Shown here: piece by piece, positions 33,301-43,701 of the stretch
Position numbering within the stretch: position 1 is the stretch's first letter
Layout of the letters: each line of letters starts with the position of its first letter
From: Eurosta solidaginis
Taxonomy: Eukaryota; Arthropoda; Insecta; Diptera; Tephritidae
Assembly: GCF_040869045.1 (NCBI RefSeq)
Contig: NC_090319.1
Location: forward strand, 46,720,779 to 46,784,778
Reading direction: 5' to 3'
DNA length: 64,000 nt
The notes under the pieces: model-generated
The model's input: only the letters and a program-made list of their open reading frames with translations
Database searches by the model: none
Told to the model about the DNA's origin: nothing
Made by a program: the position numbers and the translations under genes

Positions 33301-34012
33301 TTTTACCGGGACGTTCTTCATTCACCGAGAACTGAATATATCGGTGATCAGAGAAAGAGTGCTCGTTGAGAACCGTCCATCCAGATATCCGATCTTCCAG
33401 TTCTCTGCTAACCAGGGTGAAGTCCAGGACCTCCTCCCTTACCGCAGTAATAAAAGTCGGGTTATTCCCCCTATTACATATACAAAGTCCCTCATCTACA
33501 ATAAAAGTAAATAAAGACTCACCTCTGGTGTTCGTATCCGAGCTCCCCCATATACTATGGTGTGCATTAGCATCGGCACCTATGATTACGCCAACACCTC
33601 TCCGCCTTGCTTCAGCGGTGATTTCGCCCAGTATCACAGGCGGTGGTCCCGTTACGTCCCCATGGGGCATATACGCTGAGACCACCCACAATGCGTTACT
33701 GCCTCGTTCGAGGCAGACCGTGGTTACGTCAGCATTGCTGAAATTAGAGAGAATAAAAGCTTTAAATTCCTTTTTAATAAGCACACAGCATCTAGGCCTA
33801 CCTGCCTCCCCATGCACCAAGGTGTTGAATTTTCCCGTCCTTAATCCAGAAATTTTTCCGCCGTTACTACTCAGCCACGGATCCTGGACAAGGACTATAT
33901 CCACTCCGCCTTTCTCAAGACAGAGCAACAAGTTTGCGGAAGCCGCCTTAGAATGCTGAAGATTGATTTGACGGATTTCCATCAACACCACCCTTCTTCT
34001 TCTGCACCCCAT
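30381..34012 (-). pseudogene. LOA ORF2: endonuclease, reverse transcriptase, RNase H
   Basis: About 1,210 codons starting at 34012 (MGCRRRRVVL). Endonuclease: QINLQHSKAA, VQDPW (the usual catalytic Glu is Asp here), GADANAHHSIWG, FSDHRYI. Reverse transcriptase: FLDIEGAFNN, GTPQEGVLSP, then YADD at residues 71-74 of the last frame, and KYLGIVLDKKLSW. RNase H (from about residue 335 of that frame): LFTDGSK, FQAEVAAI, YSDSQAAI, WVPGHSD...QADLLA, so all four acidic residues are present. A C-terminal zinc-knuckle region has CCSCMEDDEVESPNHFML followed by DC. Lesions: a frameshift near 32865 (one extra G in a G-run) and an in-frame TAG near 32478. It copies element RNA at a nicked target. Confidence 0.92.
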
Positions 34013-34619
34013 CCTTGGCGGCTTCGCCCTCGGAGACTAGGAGATCCTCCTCCCCTCCCAACAGACGACTTACACTGATGACGGATCCCGCCATCGATGA
34101 TTCGCCCTCGGAGGCTAGGAGCTCCTCCTCGGCCCTATCAGCCAGACGACTAGCACTGATGAGAGATCCCGCTATTGACGGGACGTCAACAGTGCTTTCG
34201 CTGTCCAAATTAGCGGAGTCAGCATCCACAATCATGGGTACTGGCTCCCCTGCGGACGCCTCCACCTCCCGAACAGTCTCTGTGGGAGAGGAACCATCTC
34301 CCCTGGAATCGGCGTGGTAGATTTTGAGAACCACACGCTCGAGGCCATAGGAGATAACCCCCCTCGTGTCAGAGAGAGGACCAGTGGACTCTGCGTTTAG
34401 CAGAATCAGCACTTGCCGACGTGGCCCAACAGCCTCCTCTACTCTGAGGACCCTCCAGTTATGCGTCGGAAGGTTCGGGTTGCAGTAACGCATTAATTCA
34501 AGTATTTTCTCCGGCTGAGATGGCCCGGCAGGCAACCACACCCGAGCCCTCGGTCGAAGGGGGAGATCCCTCCTTTCCACGGCCTCGAGTCTGGCTCCCC
34601 TCCAGACCTCCCCAACCAA
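33948..34619 (-). pseudogene. LOA ORF1 C-terminal part (DUF4780-like)
   Basis: An open frame of 223 aa. Residues 25-100 (RARVWLPAGP, ILELMRYCNPNLPTHNWRVL, YGLERVVLKIY) look like the RNA-binding domain seen in LOA-type ORF1 proteins. The second half is acidic and contains two repeats of the type AGSLISASRL / AGSVISVSRL. The N-terminal half, with any upstream domains, is missing because the insertion is 5' truncated at 34698. It overlaps ORF2 by 65 bp in another frame, as in related elements where ORF2 is reached by reinitiation or frameshifting. ORF1 proteins coat the element RNA. Confidence 0.75.
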
Positions 34620-34712
34620 AGAAATTATTTTCTTAAAGATACAGGTCGACCGCTCGTCAGCACAAGTAATCAGTCTAAAACCATGATACCATTGTACCAG
34701 TTATAGCATATA

Positions 34713-35389
34713 ATATTATGTGATACTCTACTAAATTTTTAAGCCAGATTTAAATAAATTACACTCTATTGCAAATAAAAATTTTTTTTGTAGAAATTGG
34801 TTCATAACGAAAACATTTATTTCCTCATTTTTCAAAATTAGCCTCCAACCATTACAGTTAAAAACTGAACAGCTTCTTAAATATTTTTTTTTTTTGTTTT
34901 TCAATACAGTCAGTAAGTGCTCCTTTCCATCCACATATTCTCCGATAGAAAGCCTGCTCCACTTTTTTCCGATTTATGTTACCGAGATAATGGGGTATTC
35001 GAAAGTGATAGCCAGTGCTCGCGCCAACTTATCTCCTTCGGCTTTGTGTTTAAGACCACCCCTGTTATTGGAACCGAGCCGCTGCTTACCGCACTTTGCT
35101 GTTGCGATCCCTTTACTGCTTCCAATGTAGTATTCAACTAGTCTGGTCTTTCTAGTTCCACAACGCACCTTCTAATTGCTACAAAAAAGCGGGGTCGTGT
35201 CTTGGATCAGTGCGTGTGATACCATTTCAGCGAATGGAGGTTTTCTGTTTGTTTAGGCAGCTCGCTTTGTTTCGACGTTTTAATTAAGTTCAGTAACGCC
35301 ATTTGGTTCAGTAACTCCCTTTGGTATATCTTCCTCCTATGCGCGCTTCCGTTGCGTTATTCAAAAGCGGCCATCAATTCTTCATAACT
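34713..35389. other. Unassigned; possibly more of the LTR element
   Basis: The minus-strand frame 35168-34974 is open over 64 codons and has a basic composition, but I do not recognise it. It may be a continuation of the gag-like relic to its right. Otherwise AT-rich with T-runs. Confidence 0.35.
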
Positions 35390-36285
35390 GTTCCGTTCTC
35401 CTTCTGAAAAGGTATGCACGATTTCAGTAGCAGGCCCTTTAAATACCACGAATAGCGCCGTAACTTTATCTACAGCATTCTATTTGTTTGCTGCTCACGG
35501 TTTCTCAAAAAGGAGCTTTAATACCGGAAATAGAACACAACCATCAAACGTTTGAGATTTTATGTTGAGGGTAGACGTTGAAGTCATTGAACAGTTCGAT
35601 TGCAATTCCTGGATCCGATCTTTTAAATCTTCAATCTGGGCTTGCATTTTATTTTAACGACCACTGAAAACTTGATGTAAACTGATTTTGTTTCTCTTCC
35701 ATACGCGGTTTCAGTTGTGCAGAAATTTGCGACGATACCTATGCTGAAATTTTGGGTATGCGTGTCTCAATCTTGAACGTTATTTTTGACGAATTGTCTG
35801 GAATAAGTGTTTTTTGTGCTTTCAGTTGAGATGTCATAGATGGTTTCTGTTCATCGAGTTGTATTTTCATCTTTGATATTCTTCTTGTAACCTGTACTTC
35901 AGTATTGGATTTTATATGTGTTCTTTCTGTTGTGTTTCCATCTTTGATTTTCTTCTTGTCTCCTGTGTTTCAATATTGGATTTTGTATGTGTCTCTTGCT
36001 ATTTCATTTGAGATGCCATTATAGACGTTCGTGCAGATATTGAAGCGAATATCAAGTCTGTATTCGCCATTTTATGGCGTGCTTTGGTTTATTCTTCTTT
36101 CATTTTTGTTGTTTCCATTTCTCCATTGGGATAAAAGACATCTACAATAATTCCTTTCGACTCCAAAACTTTTCTCAAACTGGCCTAAATTTCGGATTAG
36201 TTGTCAGTTTTATTCAATCCATGGTTCCCCAACTCCTTTTTTAGTTCACTTCACTCAACTTGGCCATTACTTATTGTCCTCTAAA
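35390..36285 (-). pseudogene. LTR-retrotransposon gag relic
   Basis: On the minus strand a short start near 36275 opens with a Met-Ala-Lys-Leu block of the type that precedes SAP-like domains in some fly gag proteins. A long lysine/glutamate/glutamine-rich coiled-coil region follows, with repeated Glu-Thr-Gln motifs (around 35860-36000). Several stops and frame changes interrupt it, so it is inactive. No protease, RT or integrase follows, because the element is cut off before 34713. Ty3/gypsy and BEL cannot be separated from this piece. Confidence 0.5.
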
Positions 36286-36425
36286 AGTATGAAATTAATT
36301 CAATAAAACAAATACACTCAAATATTCTGTATATAAAATCCTCTTTATTTACAAAACTGGTGGTGGTGAATGGTAGTAGAACTCCACAATTCAAATTATT
36401 CGCGAACTTCACTTAGGATGTTTTA

Positions 36426-36947
36426 TACTGTTTTCACACAGACGGCTTATTGAATAATAAAGGTAGTTTTCTACATTAAAGCGCTTATTGAGCTCAATTT
36501 TCCCTACAAAATTCGAATCTATTATTATTTCATTAGTAGCTAATCGAATGCCTAATGAAGTCAAATGCACAATGCAACTCTGTCAGCGTTCCACTTCCGT
36601 TTCCGCTTCTTAGTTTTTGGTGTGTTCAGTGCTTAAAAATGTCATTGTCTGCATGGCGGAACGATACAAGGTGGCCGCATCGAACAGCTGATTATAACTT
36701 TTTTATTTGATTTGATATATCAACTACCGGCGCAGTATGATTTTGACATTTGTCCATCGAATTTACAAGTACATGGACTTTTTTTTGTTTGTAGGTATGT
36801 CACCATGCTCCCACCTTGTATCGTTCCGCCATGATTGTCTGTCTCATCTTTCATACTAATCGAGCAGTTACTTCTGTGTGAAAGCAAAAAATTTACGATT
36901 TCATTAGCAGGTGAATGAGATCATTAAGGTTCTGTGTGAAAACAGTA
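36426..36947 (-). mobile_element. Composite MITE copy 1 (PIF/Harbinger-like)
   Basis: TIRs TACTGTTTTCACACAGA and its exact complement at the other end, flanked by TTA at 36423-36425 and 36948-36950. A 3-bp TTA/TAA duplication is the rule for PIF/Harbinger elements. 522 bp, noncoding. It lies in the LTR. Inside sits a second MITE (36652-36833). Same family as 40029-40593 and 55070-55646, in reverse orientation. Confidence 0.88.
36652..36833. mobile_element. P-element-like MITE nested in composite copy 1
   Basis: 182 bp. The ends are CATGGCGGAACGATACAAGG plus TGG and its inverted copy. Perfect 8-bp direct repeats ATTGTCTG flank it (36644-36651 and 36834-36841). Drosophila P elements begin CATGATGAAATAACATAAGG and also make 8-bp duplications, hence the call. 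No coding capacity. Confidence 0.8.
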
Positions 36948-37205
36948 TTAAAATCAAATTTATTGACCATCACTGCGCCGTTTTTATGCTCTTAGTTGCG
37001 TCTCGATTAATTGCTTATTCACTTCGCTCCTCTAATGTCGTATTCACTCTCAGTTGCTTGTATATGTGTGAGTAATGTCATCTGCGCTCTGTGCAGCTGT
37101 GTTCATATTTGTATAATGCCATCTACGCTCATGTTTGCGTGGCTATTTGTTGTCTCGCCTCATCGTAATGATGTTTGTGTGCTATCGACATAGTAATGTG
37201 TCGGA

Positions 37206-38289
37206 ACTGCCAATATTTTCCAGAACACCAACGTTGTAACTCTCCTATATTCAGGAACAAAAAATTTACCAAAGACCTCTGGTCGCCTAATAATTTTTAA
37301 ATGTAAGTAAAATATAACTCATACTTCGGGAATTTTAGTATTTTTAGCAAAAACGATTTGTGCCAAAAGTGTTTTTTGAAAAAAACTATCATGGTTACTA
37401 TATTCCCACAAAAAGTTCTTATTTTGTTGCACAGTATTGCGTACGAAATACTTTGAGTGTTTGATTAAAGTTTTGTCTTACACATTGAAACACCCTGTTA
37501 TGAGTACAATGCAAACAGTCTTACATTTATGAAACAGATTATAAAAACTGGTCGCATAGTAGCAAACGGCAAATAAAAATGCGTCACATAACAGAAATCA
37601 TTTGACAGCTGTGTAAAAAAGTATGCCAGTAAGCGCGTCAATAGCTTAGTAAATAAAAAGTCAGAATATCTATGATGTATTATGAAAAATTGTTTAATCG
37701 CATTATTAAATTTTGTGCTGGTGATATCACTCGGTGGCGTATAAGTGACATTATTAAGTGGGACAAATAAATTTAGTTGCATTGCGTGGCTTAGAAAAAG
37801 AGTATGGGTAAGACCATGTAAAAATTTGAAAAGAAAAAAATAAATTTATTAAATTTAATTTATACCCTGCACTTCATTAATATGGATAAATTGAATTAAA
37901 CAGTTATTGGTTTTTGAACAAAGTCTTTTTATTTGTATATCATTTTTCTCCTAATTTGTCACTGAGTTTGACATTTCGGTAAATTAACAGGCGGTCTGAA
38001 AAAAAGAAACCCTGCTGTGAGTGTAACCAACATTGTTATTTTAATTATTTTGTTTAAAACTAATTACCGCTTTATTAAATGAGCTGCAGTTTAAATATAG
38101 GCGTGGAAGCGAGAATTTATTGAAATCCACCAGTTCGAAAAATCTAAATGCGTAAGTCATCGGCTTGGTTTTCCTTTAGACATAAAAGTGAAGGTCCCTC
38201 TGGGAGGCAGCTAATGAAATGCTAGAAATATTTAGGACAGAACGAACGATGGTAAGTGGTAAATTCCTGGCAACGACTAGCGAGCTCGA
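37206..38289. other. No gene seen
   Basis: AT-rich sequence. The minus-strand open frame near 37500-37780 has no recognisable motif and low-complexity composition. A 'TATACCCTGCACTTCATTAA' stretch at 37861 resembles outer ends of dispersed fly repeats, but no partner was found. Confidence 0.4.
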
Positions 38290-38756
38290 TCCCGGAAAAC
38301 TTTTTAAAAGGCTCCTAAAGCTATGCATCGTAGACGCCCAGGAATAAGCAGGAGGACTATCACACAAGCAGCATGGCTTTAGACCAGAAAATGCACTTTA
38401 GGCACAATTGAAGACGTACTTGCAAGCATAAAAATAGCACAAAGAGCTAATGCTAATTCAAAGCGAATTGTCTTCTAAGCAACCTTAAACCTAAGAAAGG
38501 CTTTCAACGGCGCAAAATGGGCAGATATGCTGCAAGCCCTTTGAAGCAGCCATATTTCAATCTTAGTTGGATACGCAGACGCCATTTCTGCACTCATAAC
38601 ATTCCGAAATGCAAAAGAAGCACACATAAAGCTCAATATAGTCATGAGACGCAAAAAGGAGTGGCTAGAATCGCGTGGACTATGAATCCGTCTTTGGAAG
38701 TATAACATCGAACAAGACTTTAAGTGCGTTTACGACAATGCAGACGATGCTGAGCA
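38290..38756 (+). pseudogene. R1-clade LINE relic, left half (outer layer of the nest)
   Basis: The plus strand reads QHGFRPENAL near 38370, LNLRKAFNGAKWADMLQAL near 38485-38540, and LVGYADA (YADD box changed) near 38560-38580, then RRKKEWLESRG. These match RT motifs of the R1 element at 41341-43284. The relic is cut at 38757 by a hAT end and resumes at 43702 with the duplicated target. Confidence 0.75.
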
Positions 38757-38849
38757 CAGTAGCGGATCGCGATCGCCCCTTCGCACCCCAGATGAGTTGA
38801 AGTTTGATATTGTCCTCCCACGTATTTCTAAAAAGTAAATACATCGAGC

Positions 38850-39415
38850 GAATTACACTTCATCAGACGTTGAAGAGTATTATCGAAAAGCAATTTAGAT
38901 ACTTTTTCTTGATCATATCATTCTTGATTTACAAGGTAGATTACCTGAAGATACATTGCAAGTTTTTAATCTTAATTTGCTACTCCCATCGCGAATCATC
39001 AAAGATAATACACTGCAAAAAAATAATCTGTCCAAAAAGCTTGTCCAAGATCTTGGTAAAGGATACGCATCTCTTATTGGAGGAAATAAAATTAATTTAG
39101 ATGGAGAGTACGAAGTACGGTCAGAGCGCTGGTCTGATAAGCAACACAAAAAATCAATTCCACTATCAGCTGAAAAAGTTTTGAATGATTGCAATGAATA
39201 TGCGTTTCCATCAATAAATGCTCTTATCAAAATTCTCGCCAGGCTGGCAGCTAGTAATGCTTGTGCTGAAAAGAGTTTTGCGACGCCTCGCCGGTTGAAA
39301 ACGTGGTTACGGTCCAAAATGTGGGAGAACAGACTCACTGGTCTTGCGCTTTTAAATACCCATTTCGATATTAAGATTGATATTGATCATATAAATTTCA
39401 CACATTCAACCAATT
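38850..39415 (+). pseudogene. hAT transposase C-terminal fragment
   Basis: Frame 38956-39420 contains VFNLNLLLPS, then ILARLAASNACAEKSFATPR, RRLKTWLRSKM and ENRLTGLALL, matching the dimerisation domain of the other hAT copy (VFNLNLLLPS, LATLPVSNASPERSFSS). Bases 38850-38955 carry the preceding part out of frame. The whole N-terminal half and catalytic region are deleted, so the left TIR sits next to the C-terminus. The conserved SNASPERSFS box is altered (NACAEKSFA). Inactive. Confidence 0.85.
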
Positions 39416-40028
39416 CATGAAGTTTCCAATTATTGTCCAATCTCTAAATTTACCGTTATATCTAAATTGTTTGCGAAAATTTTTATGGCTAAAATATCAT
39501 TCATGGTTAATCGTTATCTAATTTCTTGCCAACATGATTTTGTTCCAGGACGTTCCACAGTGTCCAATCTCACTGTATTTTCTAATTATTGCATTTCATC
39601 TTTCACGGATGGCTGTCAAGTTGATTGTATTTATACTGATTTAGCCAAAGCTTTTGATAGAGTATCGCACTGTGTACTATTGGGTAAGCTAGAAAGATGG
39701 GGATTTCATTCCTCATTTCTACAATGGATAAGTTCATACTTATCCAATAGAGTCAATTCGTCGTTATTGACGGTGTGGAGTCAGCACCTTATGTGGCTAC
39801 ATCGGGCGTGCCTCAGGGAAGCATCCTTGGTCCACTTTTTTCATTATGTTTTTCAATGACGTAAGTGTTTGTTTTAAGCAATGTCATCATCTCATGTATG
39901 CTGATGATTTAAAAATCTTTTTTGAAAATTAAAAAAGAGTCTGATGTTTCCATACTACAAACCAAACTCAATGATTTTAATGCTTGGTGCTGTAGAAATA
40001 AGCTCGCGCTCAATGTCAATAAATGTTA

Positions 40029-40593
40029 TACTGTTTTCACACAGAAACTTAATGATCTCATTTCACCTTCTAATGAAATCGTAAATTTTTTGCTTTCACA
40101 CATAAGTAACTGCTCGATTAGTATGAAGGATGAAATGTCAAGCGAATAAAATGACAATGCTATATGACAGACAATCATGGCGGAACGATACAAGGTGGCA
40201 GCAGGGTGACATACCTACAAACAAAAAAAATTCCATGTACTTGTAAATTCGATGGACAAATGTCAAAATCATACTGCGCCGGTAGTTGATATATCAAATC
40301 AAATAAAAAAGTTATAATCAGCTGTTCGATGCGGCCACCTTGTATCGTTCCGCCATGCAGACAATGACATTTACTTTGACAAATGACATTTTTAAGCACT
40401 GAAAACACCAAAAACTAAGAAGCGGAACGCGGCCAATAGAGTTGCATTGTGCTTTTGAATTCATTAGGCATTCGATTAGCTACTAATGAAATAATTGCAG
40501 ATTCGAATTTTTTAGGGAAGATTGAGCTCAATAAGCGTCTTAATGTAGAAAACTGCCTTTATTATTCAATAAGCCGTCTGTGTGAAAATAGTA
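40029..40593 (+). mobile_element. Composite MITE copy 2 (PIF/Harbinger-like) in a LINE
   Basis: TIRs TACTGTTTTCACACAGA and TCTGTGTGAAAATAGTA (one mismatch), flanked by TTA at 40026-40028 and 40594-40596. Removing the insert and one TTA rejoins the LINE coding sequence (NVNKC, then S-V-T-Y). 565 bp. It holds the P-like MITE at 40176-40357. Confidence 0.9.
40176..40357. mobile_element. P-element-like MITE nested in composite copy 2
   Basis: 182 bp with CATGGCGG...CCGCCATG ends and perfect flanking CAGACAAT at 40168-40175 and 40358-40365. This is the same insertion as in copies 1 and 3. Confidence 0.8.
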
Positions 40594-41340
40594 TTACAGC
40601 GTTACGTATTCTAAATTAAGAAATACAGCGACTTCGACTTATCTTGTTTCTGATACAGCTCTAGTTAGGGTAAGTAAAATAAGGGATTTAGGTGTTGTGT
40701 TTGATTCATCATTCACATTTGCTGAACATCTAAGTTTCCTAATTCCCAAAGCATACGCCTTATTGGCATTTATTAAAAGAAATGACTCCGAATTTAAGAA
40801 CCCATATACTAACAAGCGGTTATATAATGCGTTCGTTAGATCTAGGCTTGAATATCCTTCTATCATATGCAGTCCTCACTATTAGGTTCATAATATGAGC
40901 ATTGTGCGTGTTCAGAAAACTTTTATGAAGTACTGTTTATCTAATTTAAAATTCGACCAGCCCCTTCCTCCTTATTCTTCAAGGAGTAAGTTAATTAACC
41001 TTCATTCCCTAGAAAGTAGAAGGATAATATCCACAATAATGTTCCTTTATGAATTTGTCAATGGCATAATCGATTGTCCAATAATTCTTGAATCTTTGAA
41101 CTTCCATGTTCCACAACGTAATTTGCGTCAACATTATATGTTTACTTTTGAGAATTTTAAGTCTAATTATGAGCTGAATGGACCCATTTCAATTGCTCTA
41201 ATTTTAATCAACTCAATTAATCATAAACATTGTATTGATTATTCTTTATCGCGGCAATGCTTTAAAAATGTGCTCTCTTCTGCTTTAAGATAAGTGGTTC
41301 TTTATTATATATAAGTATATGAATTCTTATGTAGTCTAGT

Positions 41341-43284
41341 TTTTTTTTTTTTTTTTTTTTTTTGCGGGAGGCTGAAAAATGCCTAATGCACGATAATTGC
41401 TGCCGTCGCAGCAACCGTGTGTCCGTAGACTAAAAAACAGCCCCGTTCTGGAACCGTCGCCCACCCCGGCACCACTTTCGCATTACTTCAGGGTGGCGTT
41501 CCATATTTCTCAGTTTGTAAGAGCCTACTGGTGTCCCTGCGTCCAGGTTCCCGCTATTTGCTCTGAGTGTCCATTTAATCGCCACTGCTTCGCATGCGCA
41601 TTTCTCTGCGCTCCCTCTCAGCATCCATCAGGTGTGTTATTACTATAAATGCCATTTTGCTCACTGCAGTCCAGCACTCTTTCCTGTTGCACATATGTGA
41701 TACTAAATTTCTCGTGGTAGGTTCCTCCCCAAAGACTCCATGCAAGGTGAGTCTTTCTTCGTGGAAACGGGGGCAGTGGAACATGACGTGTTCTGCGTTT
41801 TCTAACTCCGTGGTACACATTGGGCAATGAGGATCTTCCTCTATCCTACGCTTCCATAAATACTCTTTGAAACCGCCATGTCCACTCATTATCTGCGTGA
41901 GATGGTAGTTCAGTTCGCCGTGCTTCCACTCATTCCATTGAGCTACGTTCCAAACTAGTGTGAAAGTCCAACGCCCTTTACTCGAGGCCTCCCACCGTTC
42001 TTGCCACTTAGCTATTGTTTGTGTCCTTGCTCTTTTCTTGTTTTCTTCAGATGGTCGTTCGATATTAGTGTTATACAGATCGGCCATTTCGCTTGCCAGT
42101 AAGTCCACTGGGATTTTCCCGGTTAGAACCAGGATCGCATGGTCGGACACCGTCCGATAAGCACTTGCTATTCTTAAAGAAGTAAGTCGGTACGCTGCTA
42201 GTATATATTTTTGATGGGTCTGTTTAGATCCATACCACACTGGTGCTGCGTATAGTATTATTCAGCTGATTACTGTGGACAATAGCTGACGTGTAGCTTC
42301 GCTCGGACCACTAATGTTAGGCATTATTCGCATAAGTGATCCATTAACTTTGGTAATTTTCTCCCCCACCGCTCTGAAGTGCTCTTTGAAAGTTAACTTA
42401 GAGTCAATGTGCACTACTAAGTATTTTAAGGAATCCTTTGAGGTGATTTGAAGATCCCCGACAGTTAAGACTAACTCGTTCGCCGACCGTTTGGAGCTTA
42501 CTAATACCACTTTCGTCTTTTGGCTAGCCAACTCCAGTACCGTGTTGGTCAGCCATTCCTTTATTCTTGCTACGGCGTCATTATATAATGCTTGAAGCAG
42601 GTCCAGTTTCTTGGCCACTACTACCACTGCAATATCATCAGCATATCCCACAATTTGCGTGTTTTCTGGTAGATCAATCTTTAGCACCCCGTCATACATT
42701 ACATTCCAAAGCGTTGGACCGAGAACAGATCCCTGTGGGACGCCTCCTGTGATTTTATACTCTTTTGCTCCTTGATCCGTGTCAAAAAGAAGTACTCTGT
42801 CTTTAAGATAGCTAACTATAATTCTGCGTAAGTAAGCTGGAGTGTGGAAGCTTTGCAGCGCTGCCATTATCTGGATCCATTTCGCAGTGTTAAAAGCATT
42901 CTTGATGTCCAACATAATCAGTGCACAGAACTTCCTTTTATTTTGGCCTCCAGAGATAGCTTCTCTAGCTATATTGACGACTGTTTGTATTGCATTTACG
43001 GTGGATCTTGATTTGCGAAATCCATGTTGACTATTCGATAAGCCACCTGGTCTTTCTAGAGTCAGCTGTAGGCGCTCACTAATTATACGCTGGAAAATCT
43101 TCCCTAGGGAATCCAGCATACAAAGTGGCCTATATGAGGATGGTTGGTCCGGCTGTTTACCACGTTTCAGCAATAGGATAAGTTTTTGTCATTTCCACGG
43201 GCGAGGGAACACGCCTTCTTGCATGCAGGCATTAAAAAGATCAGTAAATAATGTAGCCCTAGTTGTAATCGCGGCTTTAAGGGC
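41341..43284 (-). mobile_element. R1-clade LINE, 5' truncated, with 13-bp target duplication
   Basis: TATGTAGTCTAGT occurs at 41328-41340 and, identically, at 43285-43297. Between them is a minus-strand LINE with an A-tail (T-run from 41341, about 23 nt), a 3' untranslated region, and ORF2 from the RT domain to the C-terminus. It is inserted in the 3' region of jockey/CR1-like copy B. It is younger than its host copy and carries only two in-frame stops. Confidence 0.92.
41575..43284 (-). pseudogene. R1-clade ORF2: reverse transcriptase and C-terminal domain
   Basis: One continuous frame with TGA stops at 43189-43191 and 42262-42264. Before the first stop: LFTDLFNACMQEGVFPRPWK. RT: PSSYRPLCMLDSLGK, SQHGFRKSRSTVNAI, MLDIKNAFNTAKW (motif A), GGVPQGSVLGP (motif B), VGYADDIAVVV (motif C), KYLVVHIDSKLTF. 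The C-terminal domain (42240-41575) has RIASAYRTVSDHA, SKGRWTFTLV, SGHGGFKEYL and a zinc-knuckle region CPMCTTELENAEHVMFHC. The endonuclease is absent through 5' truncation. R1 of Drosophila targets 28S rDNA; this clade member sits in a LINE, so it is not restricted to rDNA. Confidence 0.9.
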
Positions 43285-43701
43285 TATGTAGTCTAGTCTG
43301 TAGGATTCTCTGTATATCATAGACTAAGTAAATAATTAAATTAATATATGATAATTGAAAGATATATAAAAAAGGAAGCATAGAATTAAATTTACTGTGT
43401 GAATATGAACTATGTAGAATATAAAAATTATGTCAACAAATTGGATGTACTATTGTTAATTTGAATAACTAAATGAAACCAAATATGTGTATGAAATTAT
43501 TAAACGATGTAAAAAAAAATACTAATAAATTTACCCCTAAAAAATAAGGGTCTGCTATACGTTTCCCTTGTTGTTTTTTCTTGCATTTTCACGTATAAAG
43601 TATCTTGATGTGAACTTTGTTAAAAACACATTAGCCATTGGGAGAAACAATTACTGACTGAAATCGTCCACCCCTCAAAAAGTAGCCTGGATCCGCCACT
43701 G

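Larger units (their letters stand above)
30272..34698 (-). mobile_element. LOA-clade non-LTR retrotransposon, 5' truncated, young
   Basis: A 4.4 kb insertion bounded by an identical 14-bp target duplication. On the minus strand it runs from a truncated ORF1 through an endonuclease, reverse transcriptase and RNase H, to a 3' end reading CCCAACCTAACC with no poly(A). The GC content is clearly higher than in the flanks. It has only two obvious lesions in ORF2, so it is the best-preserved element of the window. The GAFLDIEGAFNN and QHAYCKGRSTETAL signatures together with RNase H place it in the LOA/Bilbo-type clade (family knowledge, not a search). Confidence 0.9.
36290..37205 (-). mobile_element. 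Probable 5' LTR, interrupted by a composite MITE
   Basis: The sequence upstream of the gag-like relic continues on both sides of the MITE (36290-36425 and 36948-37205). Read on the minus strand it has a GCATAAAAACGGCG promoter-like stretch, AATAAATTTG and AATAAAACAA signals, and TGTCGATAGC or TCCGACACATT near the presumed outer end. The second LTR is not in the window, so the boundaries are inferred. Confidence 0.4.
39417..43530 (+). mobile_element. jockey/CR1-like LINE copy B, 5' truncated, carrying two insertions
   Basis: ORF2 pieces in order: NYCPISKFTVISK (39430), QHDFVPGRSTVSNL (39530), YTDLAKAFDRVSH (39635), GVPQGSIL after a frame change (39800), YADDLKIF (39900), LALNVNKC (40005), then the MITE at 40029-40593, then IRDLGVVFDSSFTF (40680) and the C-terminus to about 41290. 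The R1 LINE lies at 41341-43284, and the 3' untranslated tail resumes at 43298 and ends near 43530 with an A-run. Frameshift near 39830. An ATAAATTT.AC block at about 39392 and 43524 may be the target duplication (tentative). The copy sits inside the hAT. Confidence 0.8.
38757..43701 (+). mobile_element. hAT element, internally deleted, filled with later insertions
   Basis: The left end is CAGTAGCGGATC; the right end is CCTGGATCCGCCACTG. The flanking 8-bp sequences GCTGAGCA (38749-38756) and GCTGGGCA (43702-43709) match at 7 of 8 positions, as expected for a hAT duplication. Only the transposase C-terminus is left (38850-39415). A jockey/CR1-like LINE fills most of the interior. The hAT is the same family as the one at 10423-13954. 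Confidence 0.8.

Noticed and set aside
33366..33959. 197-codon plus-strand frame opposite the LOA endonuclease
   Set aside because: Antisense shadow of ORF2; the minus-strand frame carries all endonuclease motifs.
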